DNA from: an uncultured Cellvibrio sp.
GTDB taxonomy: Bacteria > Pseudomonadota > Gammaproteobacteria > Pseudomonadales > Cellvibrionaceae
Direction: 5' to 3'
Assembly: GCA_946482385.1 (NCBI GenBank)
Contig: CAMLRI010000100.1
Span: forward strand, 1 to 7,268
Length of the DNA: 7,268 bases
A program made the position numbers and the translations under genes. This document shows, one piece after another, positions 1 through 5,682 of the stretch (position 1 is its first letter; the number at the start of each line of letters is the position of its first letter). Below the pieces are notes generated by a model. That model saw only the letters and a list, made by a program, of their open reading frames with translations. It did no database searches and was not told where the DNA came from.

Positions 1-323
1 GAGCGCACCAAGAAACCCTGGGCGGTACGGTTGTATTCGGTGATGATGACGAAGCAGCTTTCGATATCCGGCAGCTCGCGCTTACCTATGGCCAGGTTCA
101 TATCCATGATTGGCAGGGTGCCACCGCGGATATGGGCAACCCCGCGCACCACCGAGCTGCGCCCGGGTATGGCATTAAGCTGGGGGCATTGCAGGACTTC
201 TTTTACCTTAAACACGTTAATGCCGTAGAGCTGCTGGCCACCCAGGCGAAACAGCAACAGCTCCAAACGGTTTTGACCCACCAGCTGGGTGCGCTGGTTG
301 ACACTATCCATTACACCGGCCAT
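1..323 (-). CDS. cheV: CheV chemotaxis coupling protein, N-terminal part (runs off the left edge)
   Basis: About 107 codons of the 5' end are present; the rest lies beyond base 1. The translation starts MAGVMDSVNQRTQLVGQNRL and continues as a CheW-like domain, with features such as LYGINVFKVKEVLQC, VVRGVAHIRGGTLPIMD and a CFVIITEYNRTAQGFLV strand. The 'DSVNQRTQLVGQNRLELLLF' opening is characteristic of CheV rather than stand-alone CheW. CheV is a cytoplasmic adaptor linking chemoreceptors to CheA, and in full-length members a C-terminal receiver domain follows; that part cannot be seen here. The ATG at 323 is supported by an AGAGGT Shine-Dalgarno (330-335) six bases upstream; a second Met four codons in is less well placed. 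It is divergent from flgA, as I recall for Pseudomonas, where cheR follows cheV. Identification is confident; the receiver domain is inferred from the family. Confidence 0.93.
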   Translation of the reverse strand, partial: MAGVMDSVNQRTQLVGQNRLELLLFRLGGQQLYGINVFKVKEVLQCPQLNAIPGRSSVVRGVAHIRGGTLPIMDMNLAIGKRELPDIESCFVIITEYNRTAQGFLVR

Positions 324-425
324 GTAGCTACCTCTATCAAATCAATCAAATCAGGCGGTTAAAAAATTGGGCCTTAGGAGCATTTAGCGAAAGGGGCATC
401 GCATGCCTCAACCCAGCTTATTCTC

Positions 426-441
426 AGCAGTCTGCCCGCCA
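426..441 (-). promoter_or_regulatory. Candidate sigma-54 promoter for cheV
   Basis: Read on the minus strand the site is TGGCGGGCAGACTGCT, against the sigma-54 consensus TGGCACG-N4-TTGCW. The GG and GC dinucleotides have the required 10-base spacing and about 9 of 12 defined positions match. Transcription would begin near 415, giving cheV a leader of roughly 90 bases. The -12 element (CTGC rather than TTGC) is weak, and single sites of this quality occur by chance, so this is tentative. Confidence 0.3.
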
Positions 442-451
442 ACAAATCGAC

Positions 452-467
452 AGGCACAGTTTTTGCC
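452..467 (+). promoter_or_regulatory. Candidate sigma-54 promoter for flgA
   Basis: The sequence AGGCACAGTTTTTGCC matches the -24/-12 pattern, with GG (453-454) and GC (465-466) exactly 10 bases apart, the GGCAC core intact, and a TTTGC -12 element. Transcription would start near 477-478, giving a leader of about 130 bases before the flgA start at 608. In Pseudomonas flgA is a class II flagellar gene under RpoN and FleQ, which agrees with this site. The element is partly palindromic (GGCA...TGCC), so its mirror image also has GG-N10-GC spacing, but the plus-strand reading fits better. Confidence 0.5.
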
Positions 468-550
468 TTGGCTTTACTAAGCGTATTGCCATCATCCAGT
501 TAGCGGCACAGCAGCATCAACCTTTAATGCGCGGATTTGTTGTCATTTGC

Positions 551-569
551 GAAGTTCAATAGAAGTTCA
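551..569 (+). repeat. Two direct copies of GAAGTTCA, 11 bases apart
   Basis: GAAGTTCA occurs at 551-558 and 562-569, one helical turn apart, inside the leader between the predicted sigma-54 start and flgA. Spacing by one turn would put both copies on the same DNA face, as expected of an activator site. FleQ is known to act from leader positions at some Pseudomonas flagellar promoters, but this repeat does not resemble a FleQ motif I know. A chance repeat is quite possible. Confidence 0.25.
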
Positions 570-607
570 GTGACGCCAATTCTTACCTAGAGAGAATAGG
601 ACAATTT

Positions 608-1372
608 ATGGAACTTCCTAGTTTTTATGAAATTTTCTTAGCGCCAGCGGCCAGGCTTTACCGCTTTTGCTACAGGTATTGCCGCCTGGGACAAGGCCTT
701 GCCGGCGGCTTGGCGCTTGTGTTGATGGCCAGTACAACCCAGGCTGCCGGCTACACCGTTGTGCAACTCAAACAGGCGGCCGCCAACTTTTTGACAAAAC
801 ACTATGCCCACCAGGGGCGACTGGAAATTAACGTCGGAAACCTGGACTCTCGCATTAAGCTTGCCCAGTGCCAGCAACCACTGGCATTTACCGCCAAGGA
901 TACTAGCGGCAATGGCGGCAATATCAGCGTACAAGTGCAATGCCAAAGCCAACCCAGCTGGTCGGTACACATACCGGCACAGGTATCCATCTTCCGCGAA
1001 ATACCTGTGGCCCAGCGCGACCTGGCCCGCGGCGAGCGCATCAACGCCGGGGATATCACCTGGGAAAGCCTGAATATCAGCCAGATACGCCAAAGTTATT
1101 ACACCCTTAGCGAACAAATTATTGGCCAGGAAGTGAAACGCAATATAGGCCGCGGCAGCGCCTTTATTAACAGCGCCCTGGATGCCCCCACCCTGATTAA
1201 GCGCGGCGAATCCGTGGAGCTGCAATCCGCCCTGGGGGGGATTCAGGTAATCGCCAATGGCACGGCCCTGGGCGATGGCCGCCTGGGGCAAAAAATACGC
1301 ATTAAAAACAACCAGTCTGATCGCATAGTAACCGGCACGGTCATTGCATCAGGAAAAGTGATCACTCATTAG
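608..1372 (+). CDS. flgA: FlgA, flagellar P-ring assembly chaperone
   Basis: A 254-residue exported protein. FlgA is a periplasmic chaperone that helps FlgI assemble into the P ring of the basal body. A hydrophobic stretch at about residues 29-42 followed by TTQAAG gives a signal-peptide cleavage near residue 46. The mature part has an N-terminal region with C88 and C112 (possibly a disulfide), then an SAF-type domain at about 130-192 (EIPVAQRDLARGERINAGDI, later GQEVKRNIGRGSAF) and a C-terminal beta domain with the family pattern G-I-V-ANGTALGDGRLGQKIRIKN. The ATG at 608 is backed by AGGA six bases upstream. Its n-region, about 28 residues before the hydrophobic core, is long for a signal peptide, but no better in-frame start exists. 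It is divergent from cheV and precedes flgM, with a candidate sigma-54 promoter upstream. A 5-bp hairpin after the stop (1374-1390) lacks a T-tract, so read-through into flgM is possible. Confidence 0.95.
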   Translation: MELPSFYEIFLAPAARLYRFCYRYCRLGQGLAGGLALVLMASTTQAAGYTVVQLKQAAANFLTKHYAHQGRLEINVGNLDSRIKLAQCQQPLAFTAKDTSGNGGNISVQVQCQSQPSWSVHIPAQVSIFREIPVAQRDLARGERINAGDITWESLNISQIRQSYYTLSEQIIGQEVKRNIGRGSAFINSALDAPTLIKRGESVELQSALGGIQVIANGTALGDGRLGQKIRIKNNQSDRIVTGTVIASGKVITH

Positions 1373-1445
1373 CCTCGCCCTGGAAGCGAGCAGCCTTTGT
1401 GATTGAGCGAATTTCCGATAGGACAGAAATAGTGAAATAAGTTGC

Positions 1446-1472
1446 TAAAGTATCGCGCCCACTGGCCGATAA
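1446..1472 (+). promoter_or_regulatory. Sigma-28 (FliA) promoter of flgM
   Basis: TAAAGTAT (1446-1453) and GCCGATAA (1465-1472) are separated by 11 bases. This matches the enterobacterial FliA consensus TAAAGTTT-N11-GCCGATAA at all but one position and at the exact spacing. Transcription would begin near 1480, leaving a leader of about 78 bases before the flgM ATG. It lies in the 185-base flgA-flgM spacer, where a late flagellar promoter for the anti-sigma factor is expected. Confidence 0.9.
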
Positions 1473-1557
1473 ACCCAATAGGCACCCTATAATCTCGGGG
1501 CGCCGCCAGGTAACTGGCACGGGTTAGCAAGCAACTGAAACAACTCTGGGGAAACAC

Positions 1558-1881
1558 ATGAACTTCAACACCAACAACAGCATAGGCTCGCTGGATTCCA
1601 AAGGCACCCGCAGCAAGGTGGCCTCGCCCAGCGGCGAAAAAGCCAATAGCCAGGCCAGCGCGCCCGAGGTTAACCCACCGGCCAATAAGGCAGGTGATCA
1701 GGTAGTGCTTAGCCAGGAGGCGCAAAACGCCGGCCGCCTGCAAGCCAAAATCAATAGCCTGCCCGATGTGAATATGGAGCGTGTAGCCGAACTGCGCCGC
1801 GCCATTGCCGAAGGCAAGTTTGAAATTAACGCCGAGCGTATTGCCGAAAATATGCTCAACCAGGAACAACTGCTGGGCTAA
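1558..1881 (+). CDS. flgM: FlgM, anti-sigma-28 factor
   Basis: A 107-residue protein matching the usual FlgM length of about 100. FlgM binds and holds FliA (sigma-28) inactive until the hook is complete, then is exported through the flagellar type III apparatus. The N-terminal half (about 1-55) is rich in Ser, Asn, Ala and Lys with no hydrophobic core, as expected of a disordered export-competent region. The C-terminal half carries the conserved sigma-binding pattern, with VVLSQEAQ (49-56) and DVNMERVAELRRAIAEGKFE followed by INAERIAENML. A GGGGA Shine-Dalgarno lies six bases before the ATG. The sigma-28 promoter at 1446-1472 implies that FlgM levels depend on the factor it inhibits. flgN follows 101 bases downstream. 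Confidence 0.95.
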   Translation: MNFNTNNSIGSLDSKGTRSKVASPSGEKANSQASAPEVNPPANKAGDQVVLSQEAQNAGRLQAKINSLPDVNMERVAELRRAIAEGKFEINAERIAENMLNQEQLLG

Positions 1882-1891
1882 TACCCGGATG

Positions 1892-1927
1892 GCGCAAACC
1901 TGCGGCTCCCCAGGCTTTGGTTTGCGC
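1892..1927 (+). promoter_or_regulatory. Hairpin in the flgM-flgN spacer, possible attenuator or stability element
   Basis: GCGCAAACC (1892-1900) and GGTTTGCGC (1919-1927) form a perfect 9-bp stem with an 18-base loop, starting 10 bases after the flgM stop. A run of six T lies at 1938-1943, ten bases beyond the stem, too far for a standard intrinsic terminator. The structure could give partial termination, 3'-end protection of flgM mRNA, or different expression of flgM and flgN. Function is inferred; only the inverted repeat is seen. Confidence 0.55.
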
Positions 1928-1982
1928 TCTTGATGTGTTTTTTGTTGCAGCGTTTTAACCCGTACCACTTACCGAGGTTGCC

Positions 1983-2459
1983 ATGTCAATTAATCCCGAG
2001 CTGTTACGCCAGATGATGGTGGAAGATGGCAATGCCGTCAGCCAACTCAAAACCCTGCTGATTCGCGAACGCGAACTGCTCACCACCCGCGATCACCAAC
2101 AACTGGGCAAAATCCTTGAACAAAAATTGCCCTTGGTAGACCTGCTCAACAGCCACGCGCAAATCCGCCAACAAATTTTGCGCAACCAGGGCCTCAGCAC
2201 CAACGCCAGTGGCTGGAATGAATTCCTGCAACGCAACCCACAAACCCAAGCCCTGTGCGATGGCTGGAATAAGTTGATCACCGAATTTAGCGAATGCCAG
2301 GCACTCAATGAGATTAATGGCAAGCTGATTACCCGCTCCGGGCAAACCATTGATCACCTGCTCAACCTGTTGCGCGGCAAGGCCCCTGCCCCTTCGCTTT
2401 ACACCGCTAACGGCAACAGAACCCAGCAAAGCCATTCCTACAGCCTGGCCAAAGCCTGA
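1983..2459 (+). CDS. flgN: FlgN, chaperone for hook-filament junction proteins
   Basis: A 158-residue protein without signal peptide or membrane segment. FlgN is a cytoplasmic export chaperone that binds FlgK and FlgL and delivers them to the flagellar secretion apparatus. The sequence is mainly long amphipathic helices: about residues 5-35 (LLRQMMVEDGNAVSQLKTLL), 38-68 (DHQQLGKILEQKLPLVDLL) and 90-130 (CDGWNKLITEFSECQALNEI). The polar C-terminal tail after residue 130 ends in SLAKA, like the L-G-K-A tail of many proteobacterial FlgN proteins. The start ATG follows GAGGT by about four bases. Sequence conservation in this family is low, so the call rests on helix pattern, size, tail and its position after flgM. 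In Pseudomonas a PilZ-domain gene follows flgN, as I recall; here a terminator and a tRNA follow instead. Confidence 0.88.
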   Translation: MSINPELLRQMMVEDGNAVSQLKTLLIRERELLTTRDHQQLGKILEQKLPLVDLLNSHAQIRQQILRNQGLSTNASGWNEFLQRNPQTQALCDGWNKLITEFSECQALNEINGKLITRSGQTIDHLLNLLRGKAPAPSLYTANGNRTQQSHSYSLAKA

Positions 2460-2492
2460 TTACTCCAGGCAGCCTTTAGCGCCCATTTATTC

Positions 2493-2518
2493 AAGCCCGC
2501 TTATTGAGCGGGCTTTTT
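2493..2518 (+). terminator. Rho-independent terminator after flgN
   Basis: AAGCCCGCT (2493-2501) pairs perfectly with AGCGGGCTT (2507-2515) around a 5-base loop, and the right arm runs into TTTTT (2514-2518). This is a textbook intrinsic terminator 33 bases after the flgN stop, and it closes the flgAMN block. Confidence 0.92.
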
Positions 2519-2576
2519 ATTTCCCCCGCACACTCCTTGCGCGCCACGCCCGGCCATGTTGCCGCTGATCTGCGCC

Positions 2577-2605
2577 TTGGATTCTGCGGGGAAACTACCT
2601 ACAAT
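2577..2605 (+). promoter_or_regulatory. Sigma-70 promoter of the tRNA-Arg gene
   Basis: TTGGAT (2577-2582) and TACAAT (2600-2605) are spaced by 17 bases, the optimum. A GC-rich stretch, ACCGCC (2606-2611), follows the -10 element and resembles the discriminator of stringently controlled stable-RNA promoters. Initiation near 2612 would leave a leader of about 8 bases before the tRNA 5' end at 2620. Confidence 0.75.
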
Positions 2606-2619
2606 ACCGCCTCTTTTTT

Positions 2620-2696
2620 GCTCCGGTAGCTCAGTTGGATAGAGCAGCCGCCTCCTAAGCGGCAGGTCGGACGTTCAAATCGTCTCCGGGGCACCA
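2620..2696 (+). tRNA. tRNA-Arg, anticodon CCU
   Basis: A 77-base tRNA that folds completely. The acceptor stem is GCTCCGG/CCGGGGC with one T-G wobble. The D stem is GCTC/GAGC. The anticodon stem GCCGC/GCGGC encloses the loop CTCCTAA, with CCT at 2654-2656 reading the AGG codon. The variable loop is AGGTC. The T stem GGACG/CGTCT encloses TTCAAAT, followed by discriminator A and an encoded CCA (2694-2696). tRNA-Arg(CCU) genes are common integration sites for mobile elements, but no integrase or repeated tRNA 3' end is visible nearby. A TTCTTTTT stretch follows directly, but without a separate hairpin a terminator is not convincing. Confidence 0.97.
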
Positions 2697-2761
2697 TTCT
2701 TTTTGTTGCACTTCACTGGCGCTATTTCCCAACCATTTTTTGTGATGAATGCTGGCCGCAC

Positions 2762-3472
2762 ATGAACCTTGTATTGCTCAACGCAGACGACCTTTGTGCC
2801 CCCAATCAAGCCATCATTCGCGACCAGCGGCGCCTGGCCCACATTAACCAAATACACAATGCCCAGCTGGGGCAAGAGCTCAATGCCGGCATGCTCAACG
2901 GCGCCATGGGCAAAGCAATTATCACTCACATAGATGAACAGCAAATCCAGATGCAACTGCGCCTGGATCGCACACCACCATCGCCGCTGCCCCTCACACT
3001 TATTCTCGGCTTGCCGCGCCCGAAAATGCTCAGGCGTATTTTTCAAACCATCGCCACCCTGGGGGTTAAACAGGTTTATTTAATTAACTCTTACCGGGTG
3101 GAAAAAAGTTATTGGCAAACCCCTTTCCTGCAGGAACAAGCCATTCGCGAGCAATTGCTGCTGGGGCTGGAGCAAGGCTGCGATACACAATTGCCCCAAG
3201 TGCATTTAATAAAGCGCTTCAAACCTTTTGTGGAAGATGAACTGCCCGGCATTATTCAAGGCAGCCAAGCGCTGGTAGCCCACCCCTACACCCAGCAGGA
3301 TTGCCCGCGCCAATGCACAGGCCCTATCAGCCTGGCGGTGGGGCCCGAAGGCGGTTTTATTCAGTACGAAGTAGAGCTGCTGCAACAAGCAGGCTTCACT
3401 CCCGTCACCCTGGGCGAGCGCATTATGCGCGTGGAAACGGCAATTCCATTTTTATTAAGCCGCCTGTTTTAA
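2762..3472 (+). CDS. RsmE-family rRNA methyltransferase (divergent subfamily)
   Basis: A 236-residue member of the RsmE family. RsmE is a SPOUT-class, SAM-dependent enzyme that makes m3U1498 in 16S rRNA of the small subunit. Residues 1-70 form the small N-terminal PUA-like part, in which HINQIHNAQLGQELNAGMLN replaces the usual H-L-x-V-L-R pattern. The C-terminal SPOUT knot carries LAVGPEGGF (191-199) and LGERIMRVETA (217-227), counterparts of the canonical GPEGGF and LGPRILRTETA. The middle (LPRPKMLRRIFQTIATLGVK, then INSYRVEKSYW) differs from the usual K-M-E/QKATELGV-ERS pattern, so I place it in a separate subgroup and give no gene symbol. The ATG has no clear Shine-Dalgarno, but MNLVLL fits my recollection of the family start. 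It lies 65 bases after the tRNA with no obvious promoter of its own, so co-transcription with the tRNA is possible. Confidence 0.85.
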   Translation: MNLVLLNADDLCAPNQAIIRDQRRLAHINQIHNAQLGQELNAGMLNGAMGKAIITHIDEQQIQMQLRLDRTPPSPLPLTLILGLPRPKMLRRIFQTIATLGVKQVYLINSYRVEKSYWQTPFLQEQAIREQLLLGLEQGCDTQLPQVHLIKRFKPFVEDELPGIIQGSQALVAHPYTQQDCPRQCTGPISLAVGPEGGFIQYEVELLQQAGFTPVTLGERIMRVETAIPFLLSRLF

Positions 3473-3575
3473 ACCCCACAAAAAATCGCCGATCTGTACA
3501 ATTTTTACTATTCACAAGCCTGTGGAATAGTGCGACCATGCGCGCCATTAATAATATTTAATAGTTGTTTTTTCC

Positions 3576-4403
3576 ATGACCAGCCTGATTACTGCCCAGC
3601 AGCTCAAAGAGCGCCTTAACAAAGGCCTGATTATTTTTGATTGCCGTTTTCGTCTTGATAACCCCGCCAAAGGGCGCGAGTTATACAAGGAGGGGCATAT
3701 CCCCGGTGCTTACTATCTGGATTTAAATGAGGATCTCTCCAGCCCCGTGCATTCACTGAGTGGCCGCCACCCCTTGCCTGACTGGAATCACTTGATTGAA
3801 AAGTTGCGTCAAGCGGGTGTTCACCAACACAGCGACCTGGTGCTTTACGACGATTCCCGCTTTGCCTATGCCGCCCGCGCCTGGTGGCTGCTTAAACAAC
3901 TGGGTTTACCAAACCTGTTTCTACTGGATGGCGGCCTGGGTGCCTGGAAGGCGATAGGTGGCGCACTGGACAGGCGCGTCCCGGCGAATAAATCCGGCAG
4001 TTTGCGCGTGCCGCTGCCAACACCGGCCATAGTCAACCGGGCACAACTGATCGCCGATCCCGATGGCTACACACTGATAGATTCACGCGAAAACAAACGC
4101 TATTTGGGGCAGGAAGAACCTATTGATCCTATCGCCGGGCATATTCCCGGTGCGCTGAATTTTCCCTGGCAGGAAATCAGCGATGAGCAGGGCTTTTTTA
4201 AACCTATGGAGTTCCAGCGCGCCCACTGGAGTGCGCTGGCAGAAAAGCAAAACCTGGTGGCCTACTGCGGCTCGGGGGTTACCGCCTGTGTAAATTTATT
4301 ATCGCTGGAGCTAACCGGGATTAGCGCCAAACTTTATCCCGGTAGCTGGAGTGAATGGTGCGCCTATTTATTAAATGAGCCAGCGCAGGATCAATCTAAT
4401 TAA
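3576..4403 (+). CDS. sseA: Tandem-rhodanese sulfurtransferase, 3-mercaptopyruvate type
   Basis: A 275-residue protein with two rhodanese domains. Such enzymes move sulfur from 3-mercaptopyruvate or thiosulfate to an acceptor such as cyanide or a thiol. The first domain (about 5-130) has FDCRFRLDNP, the EGHIPGAYYLDL motif and YDDSRFAYAARAWWLL, where an Asp replaces the cysteine, so it is non-catalytic as usual. The second (about 150-268) has LIDSRENKRYLG, a second GHIPGA motif and the active loop YCGSGVTAC with catalytic Cys231. CGSGVTAC is the loop of mercaptopyruvate sulfurtransferases (SseA) rather than thiosulfate-type CRxGxT. There is no signal peptide, so it is cytoplasmic. No good Shine-Dalgarno precedes the ATG. 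The 103-base spacer from the rsmE-like gene is AT-rich (including TACAAT at 3497-3502) without a matched -35. Its 3' end overlaps the convergent downstream gene by 8 bases. Confidence 0.92.
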   Translation: MTSLITAQQLKERLNKGLIIFDCRFRLDNPAKGRELYKEGHIPGAYYLDLNEDLSSPVHSLSGRHPLPDWNHLIEKLRQAGVHQHSDLVLYDDSRFAYAARAWWLLKQLGLPNLFLLDGGLGAWKAIGGALDRRVPANKSGSLRVPLPTPAIVNRAQLIADPDGYTLIDSRENKRYLGQEEPIDPIAGHIPGALNFPWQEISDEQGFFKPMEFQRAHWSALAEKQNLVAYCGSGVTACVNLLSLELTGISAKLYPGSWSEWCAYLLNEPAQDQSN

Positions 4404-5127
4404 GGTACTCGTAGTCGATGCGCACATCCCAGGGCAAACCGCGGTAATCATCCAGGTTGGAACGCCCCTGGTAGCGCATTAAATAACGGCCATTGGGGTT
4501 GTAAGCCAAAAATACCGGTTGCGCCAACAGAGACTTCAATGGGTTGGCAACCTTCATCTGCAAATACACCCAATCCTGGCCGTAATTGGCATCATAAAGT
4601 GGCGATTCAGCCGATTTAATTTTTTTCACTTCCAAACCTATGGCTTCCATGCGCTGCACAAAAGCAAAATCAAATTTAATGCGCTTGCCGGCCATCAACT
4701 GATCCCAGTTCAACTGGATGTAAGCATCAAAACCGGCATCAATAACAATACGCGCATTATCATAAAAAATGCCAGTGTTGTTTTTCTCGCCCTGCCGATG
4801 GTTCATTACCAGACGCGGCCCATCAAATTTGGCCGATACCACTTCATCATCGCGCAAATCTTTTAATTCAAATTCCGGTTGAAAGTATTCGCCAAGGTAA
4901 GTCAGGGTTTTACTGGCAAACCTATCGCCTTCGGGGGTGACATAGTGCACGCGCACCTGGCGGTTTTCGTCCAGGGCGGTGTAAAGCTCGCGGTAAATTA
5001 ATTGATTGTTATCCAGGTTATAAGCCGTTCCAGCCACCACATAAGTTTCCTCCTGGGCATTGGCATGGGCCGCCAAGCACAACAAAGCACACAACTTAAC
5101 CAATAACAATGCAGCACCTAGTTTCAT
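4396..5127 (-). CDS. Exported protein of unknown function, last gene of the lipid operon
   Basis: A 243-residue protein that I do not recognise. It opens with a clear signal peptide (MKLGAALLLVKLCALLCLAA, then HANA before QEE), with cleavage near residue 24. The -1 residue is Ala and no lipobox cysteine is in place, so it is probably periplasmic or outer-membrane-associated rather than a lipoprotein. The mature part alternates polar and aromatic or hydrophobic residues, suggesting beta strands, and has no further membrane helix. Distinct points are YVVAGTAYNLDNNQLIYREL, two cautious Asp/Tyr-rich stretches (YDANYGQDWVY; LPWDVRIDYEYLN), and no cysteines after the signal. I chose the ATG at 5127 because GAAGG (5135-5139) lies seven bases upstream and the signal peptide starts there; an ATG at 5145 adds six residues but has no ribosome site. 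It begins 30 bases after the DUF2878 stop, in the same operon. A lipid-binding or envelope role is inferred from context only. Confidence 0.8.
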   Translation of the reverse strand: MKLGAALLLVKLCALLCLAAHANAQEETYVVAGTAYNLDNNQLIYRELYTALDENRQVRVHYVTPEGDRFASKTLTYLGEYFQPEFELKDLRDDEVVSAKFDGPRLVMNHRQGEKNNTGIFYDNARIVIDAGFDAYIQLNWDQLMAGKRIKFDFAFVQRMEAIGLEVKKIKSAESPLYDANYGQDWVYLQMKVANPLKSLLAQPVFLAYNPNGRYLMRYQGRSNLDDYRGLPWDVRIDYEYLN

Positions 5128-5134
5128 AGGAAAA

Positions 5135-5139
5135 CCTTC
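5135..5139 (-). promoter_or_regulatory. Ribosome binding site that favours the 5127 start
   Basis: Minus-strand GAAGG lies seven bases before the ATG at 5127. The alternative ATG at 5145 has only AT-rich, non-complementary sequence before it. This decides the start of the exported protein. Confidence 0.6.
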
Positions 5140-5157
5140 AATCATTCAGATAAACAT

Positions 5158-5682
5158 TCAGCGGCTGGGCGAATACAAACGGCGCGAAAGCCATAGCAAC
5201 ATATAACGGTGCAAGGGTAACACCAGCGCCCACAGCACCGCCAACAGCGGCAGTATATAGGCCAAATCCACCTGCCAGTAAGCGCTGGATAAACGCTCAC
5301 CTGCGATATAACTCAGGGGGCCAACCACTGCGCCCAAGGCCCCGGCAAGCAGTGGCCGTTGGTACACCCAGCTCAGGGAGTGGTTTACCGCCAACCCCAA
5401 GAGCAGCCATAAACTCATCAACCACCAGGGTGGGCCCCAGCGGCTATCGACAAAAGCGATATAGTCTACCCCCAACAGCAGGCCATCGTGAACCAAACCC
5501 AGCGCCAGCGCCAGCAGCACCGCCAACACATCGCTGCGCCGGCAAGGTGAATAATAAAAATGCACCGCCACTAGCGGCAGGCAAAAGGCAAAGGCCGCCA
5601 GGTTGCCGTAGAGCACAGCCACCAGCCAGCCCAATTGCAGGGCGATAAAATTAAACACGCGAAAGCGGGTTTGTTGCTTCAT
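5158..5682 (-). CDS. DUF2878 family inner-membrane protein
   Basis: A 174-residue, strongly hydrophobic protein with about five or six membrane segments: roughly residues 9-26, 28-44, 52-72, 86-106, 110-127 and 138-162. The opening (FNFIALQLGWLVAVL), the WGPPWWLMSLWLLLGLAVNH segment and GPLSYIAGERL agree with my memory of DUF2878 proteins, which recur beside DUF1365 and Cfa-like genes. The biochemical role of the family is unknown to me; lipid or small-molecule handling in the inner membrane is a guess from context. The start is set by the ATG at 5682, whose ATGA overlaps the methyltransferase stop (5679-5682). A longer in-frame extension to 5790 would lie inside the methyltransferase gene and is basic, non-membrane sequence, so I reject it. 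The weak ribosome site suggests translation is coupled to the upstream gene. Confidence 0.82.
   Translation of the reverse strand: MKQQTRFRVFNFIALQLGWLVAVLYGNLAAFAFCLPLVAVHFYYSPCRRSDVLAVLLALALGLVHDGLLLGVDYIAFVDSRWGPPWWLMSLWLLLGLAVNHSLSWVYQRPLLAGALGAVVGPLSYIAGERLSSAYWQVDLAYILPLLAVLWALVLPLHRYMLLWLSRRLYSPSR

Noticed and set aside
132..362. Plus-strand open frame across the start of cheV
   Set aside because: The minus strand here encodes the conserved CheV N-terminus with a good ribosome site.
638..1291. Long open frame on the minus strand across flgA (217 codons)
   Set aside because: It lies wholly opposite a well-supported flgA and its translation resembles no family; it reflects codon bias.
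1374..1390. Hairpin CTCGC/GCGAG after flgA as a terminator
   Set aside because: The stem is only 5 bp and no T-run follows.
1488..1493. TATAAT upstream of flgM as a sigma-70 -10 element
   Set aside because: The position 17 bases upstream reads GCCGAT, part of the sigma-28 site, with no resemblance to TTGACA.
1515..1528. TGGCAC-GGGTTA-GC upstream of flgM, resembling a sigma-54 promoter
   Set aside because: The GG and GC are 9 bases apart rather than the required 10, and a very good sigma-28 site lies upstream.
2004..2435. Minus-strand open frame of 143 codons across flgN
   Set aside because: Antisense to flgN, no ribosome site or recognisable domain.
2620..2696. tRNA-Arg as an attachment site for an integrated element
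   Set aside because: No integrase, no repeated tRNA 3' segment and no change in gene character is visible on either side.
3497..3502. TACAAT before the sulfurtransferase as a promoter -10
   Set aside because: The expected -35 region reads CCCACA, so no promoter can be supported.
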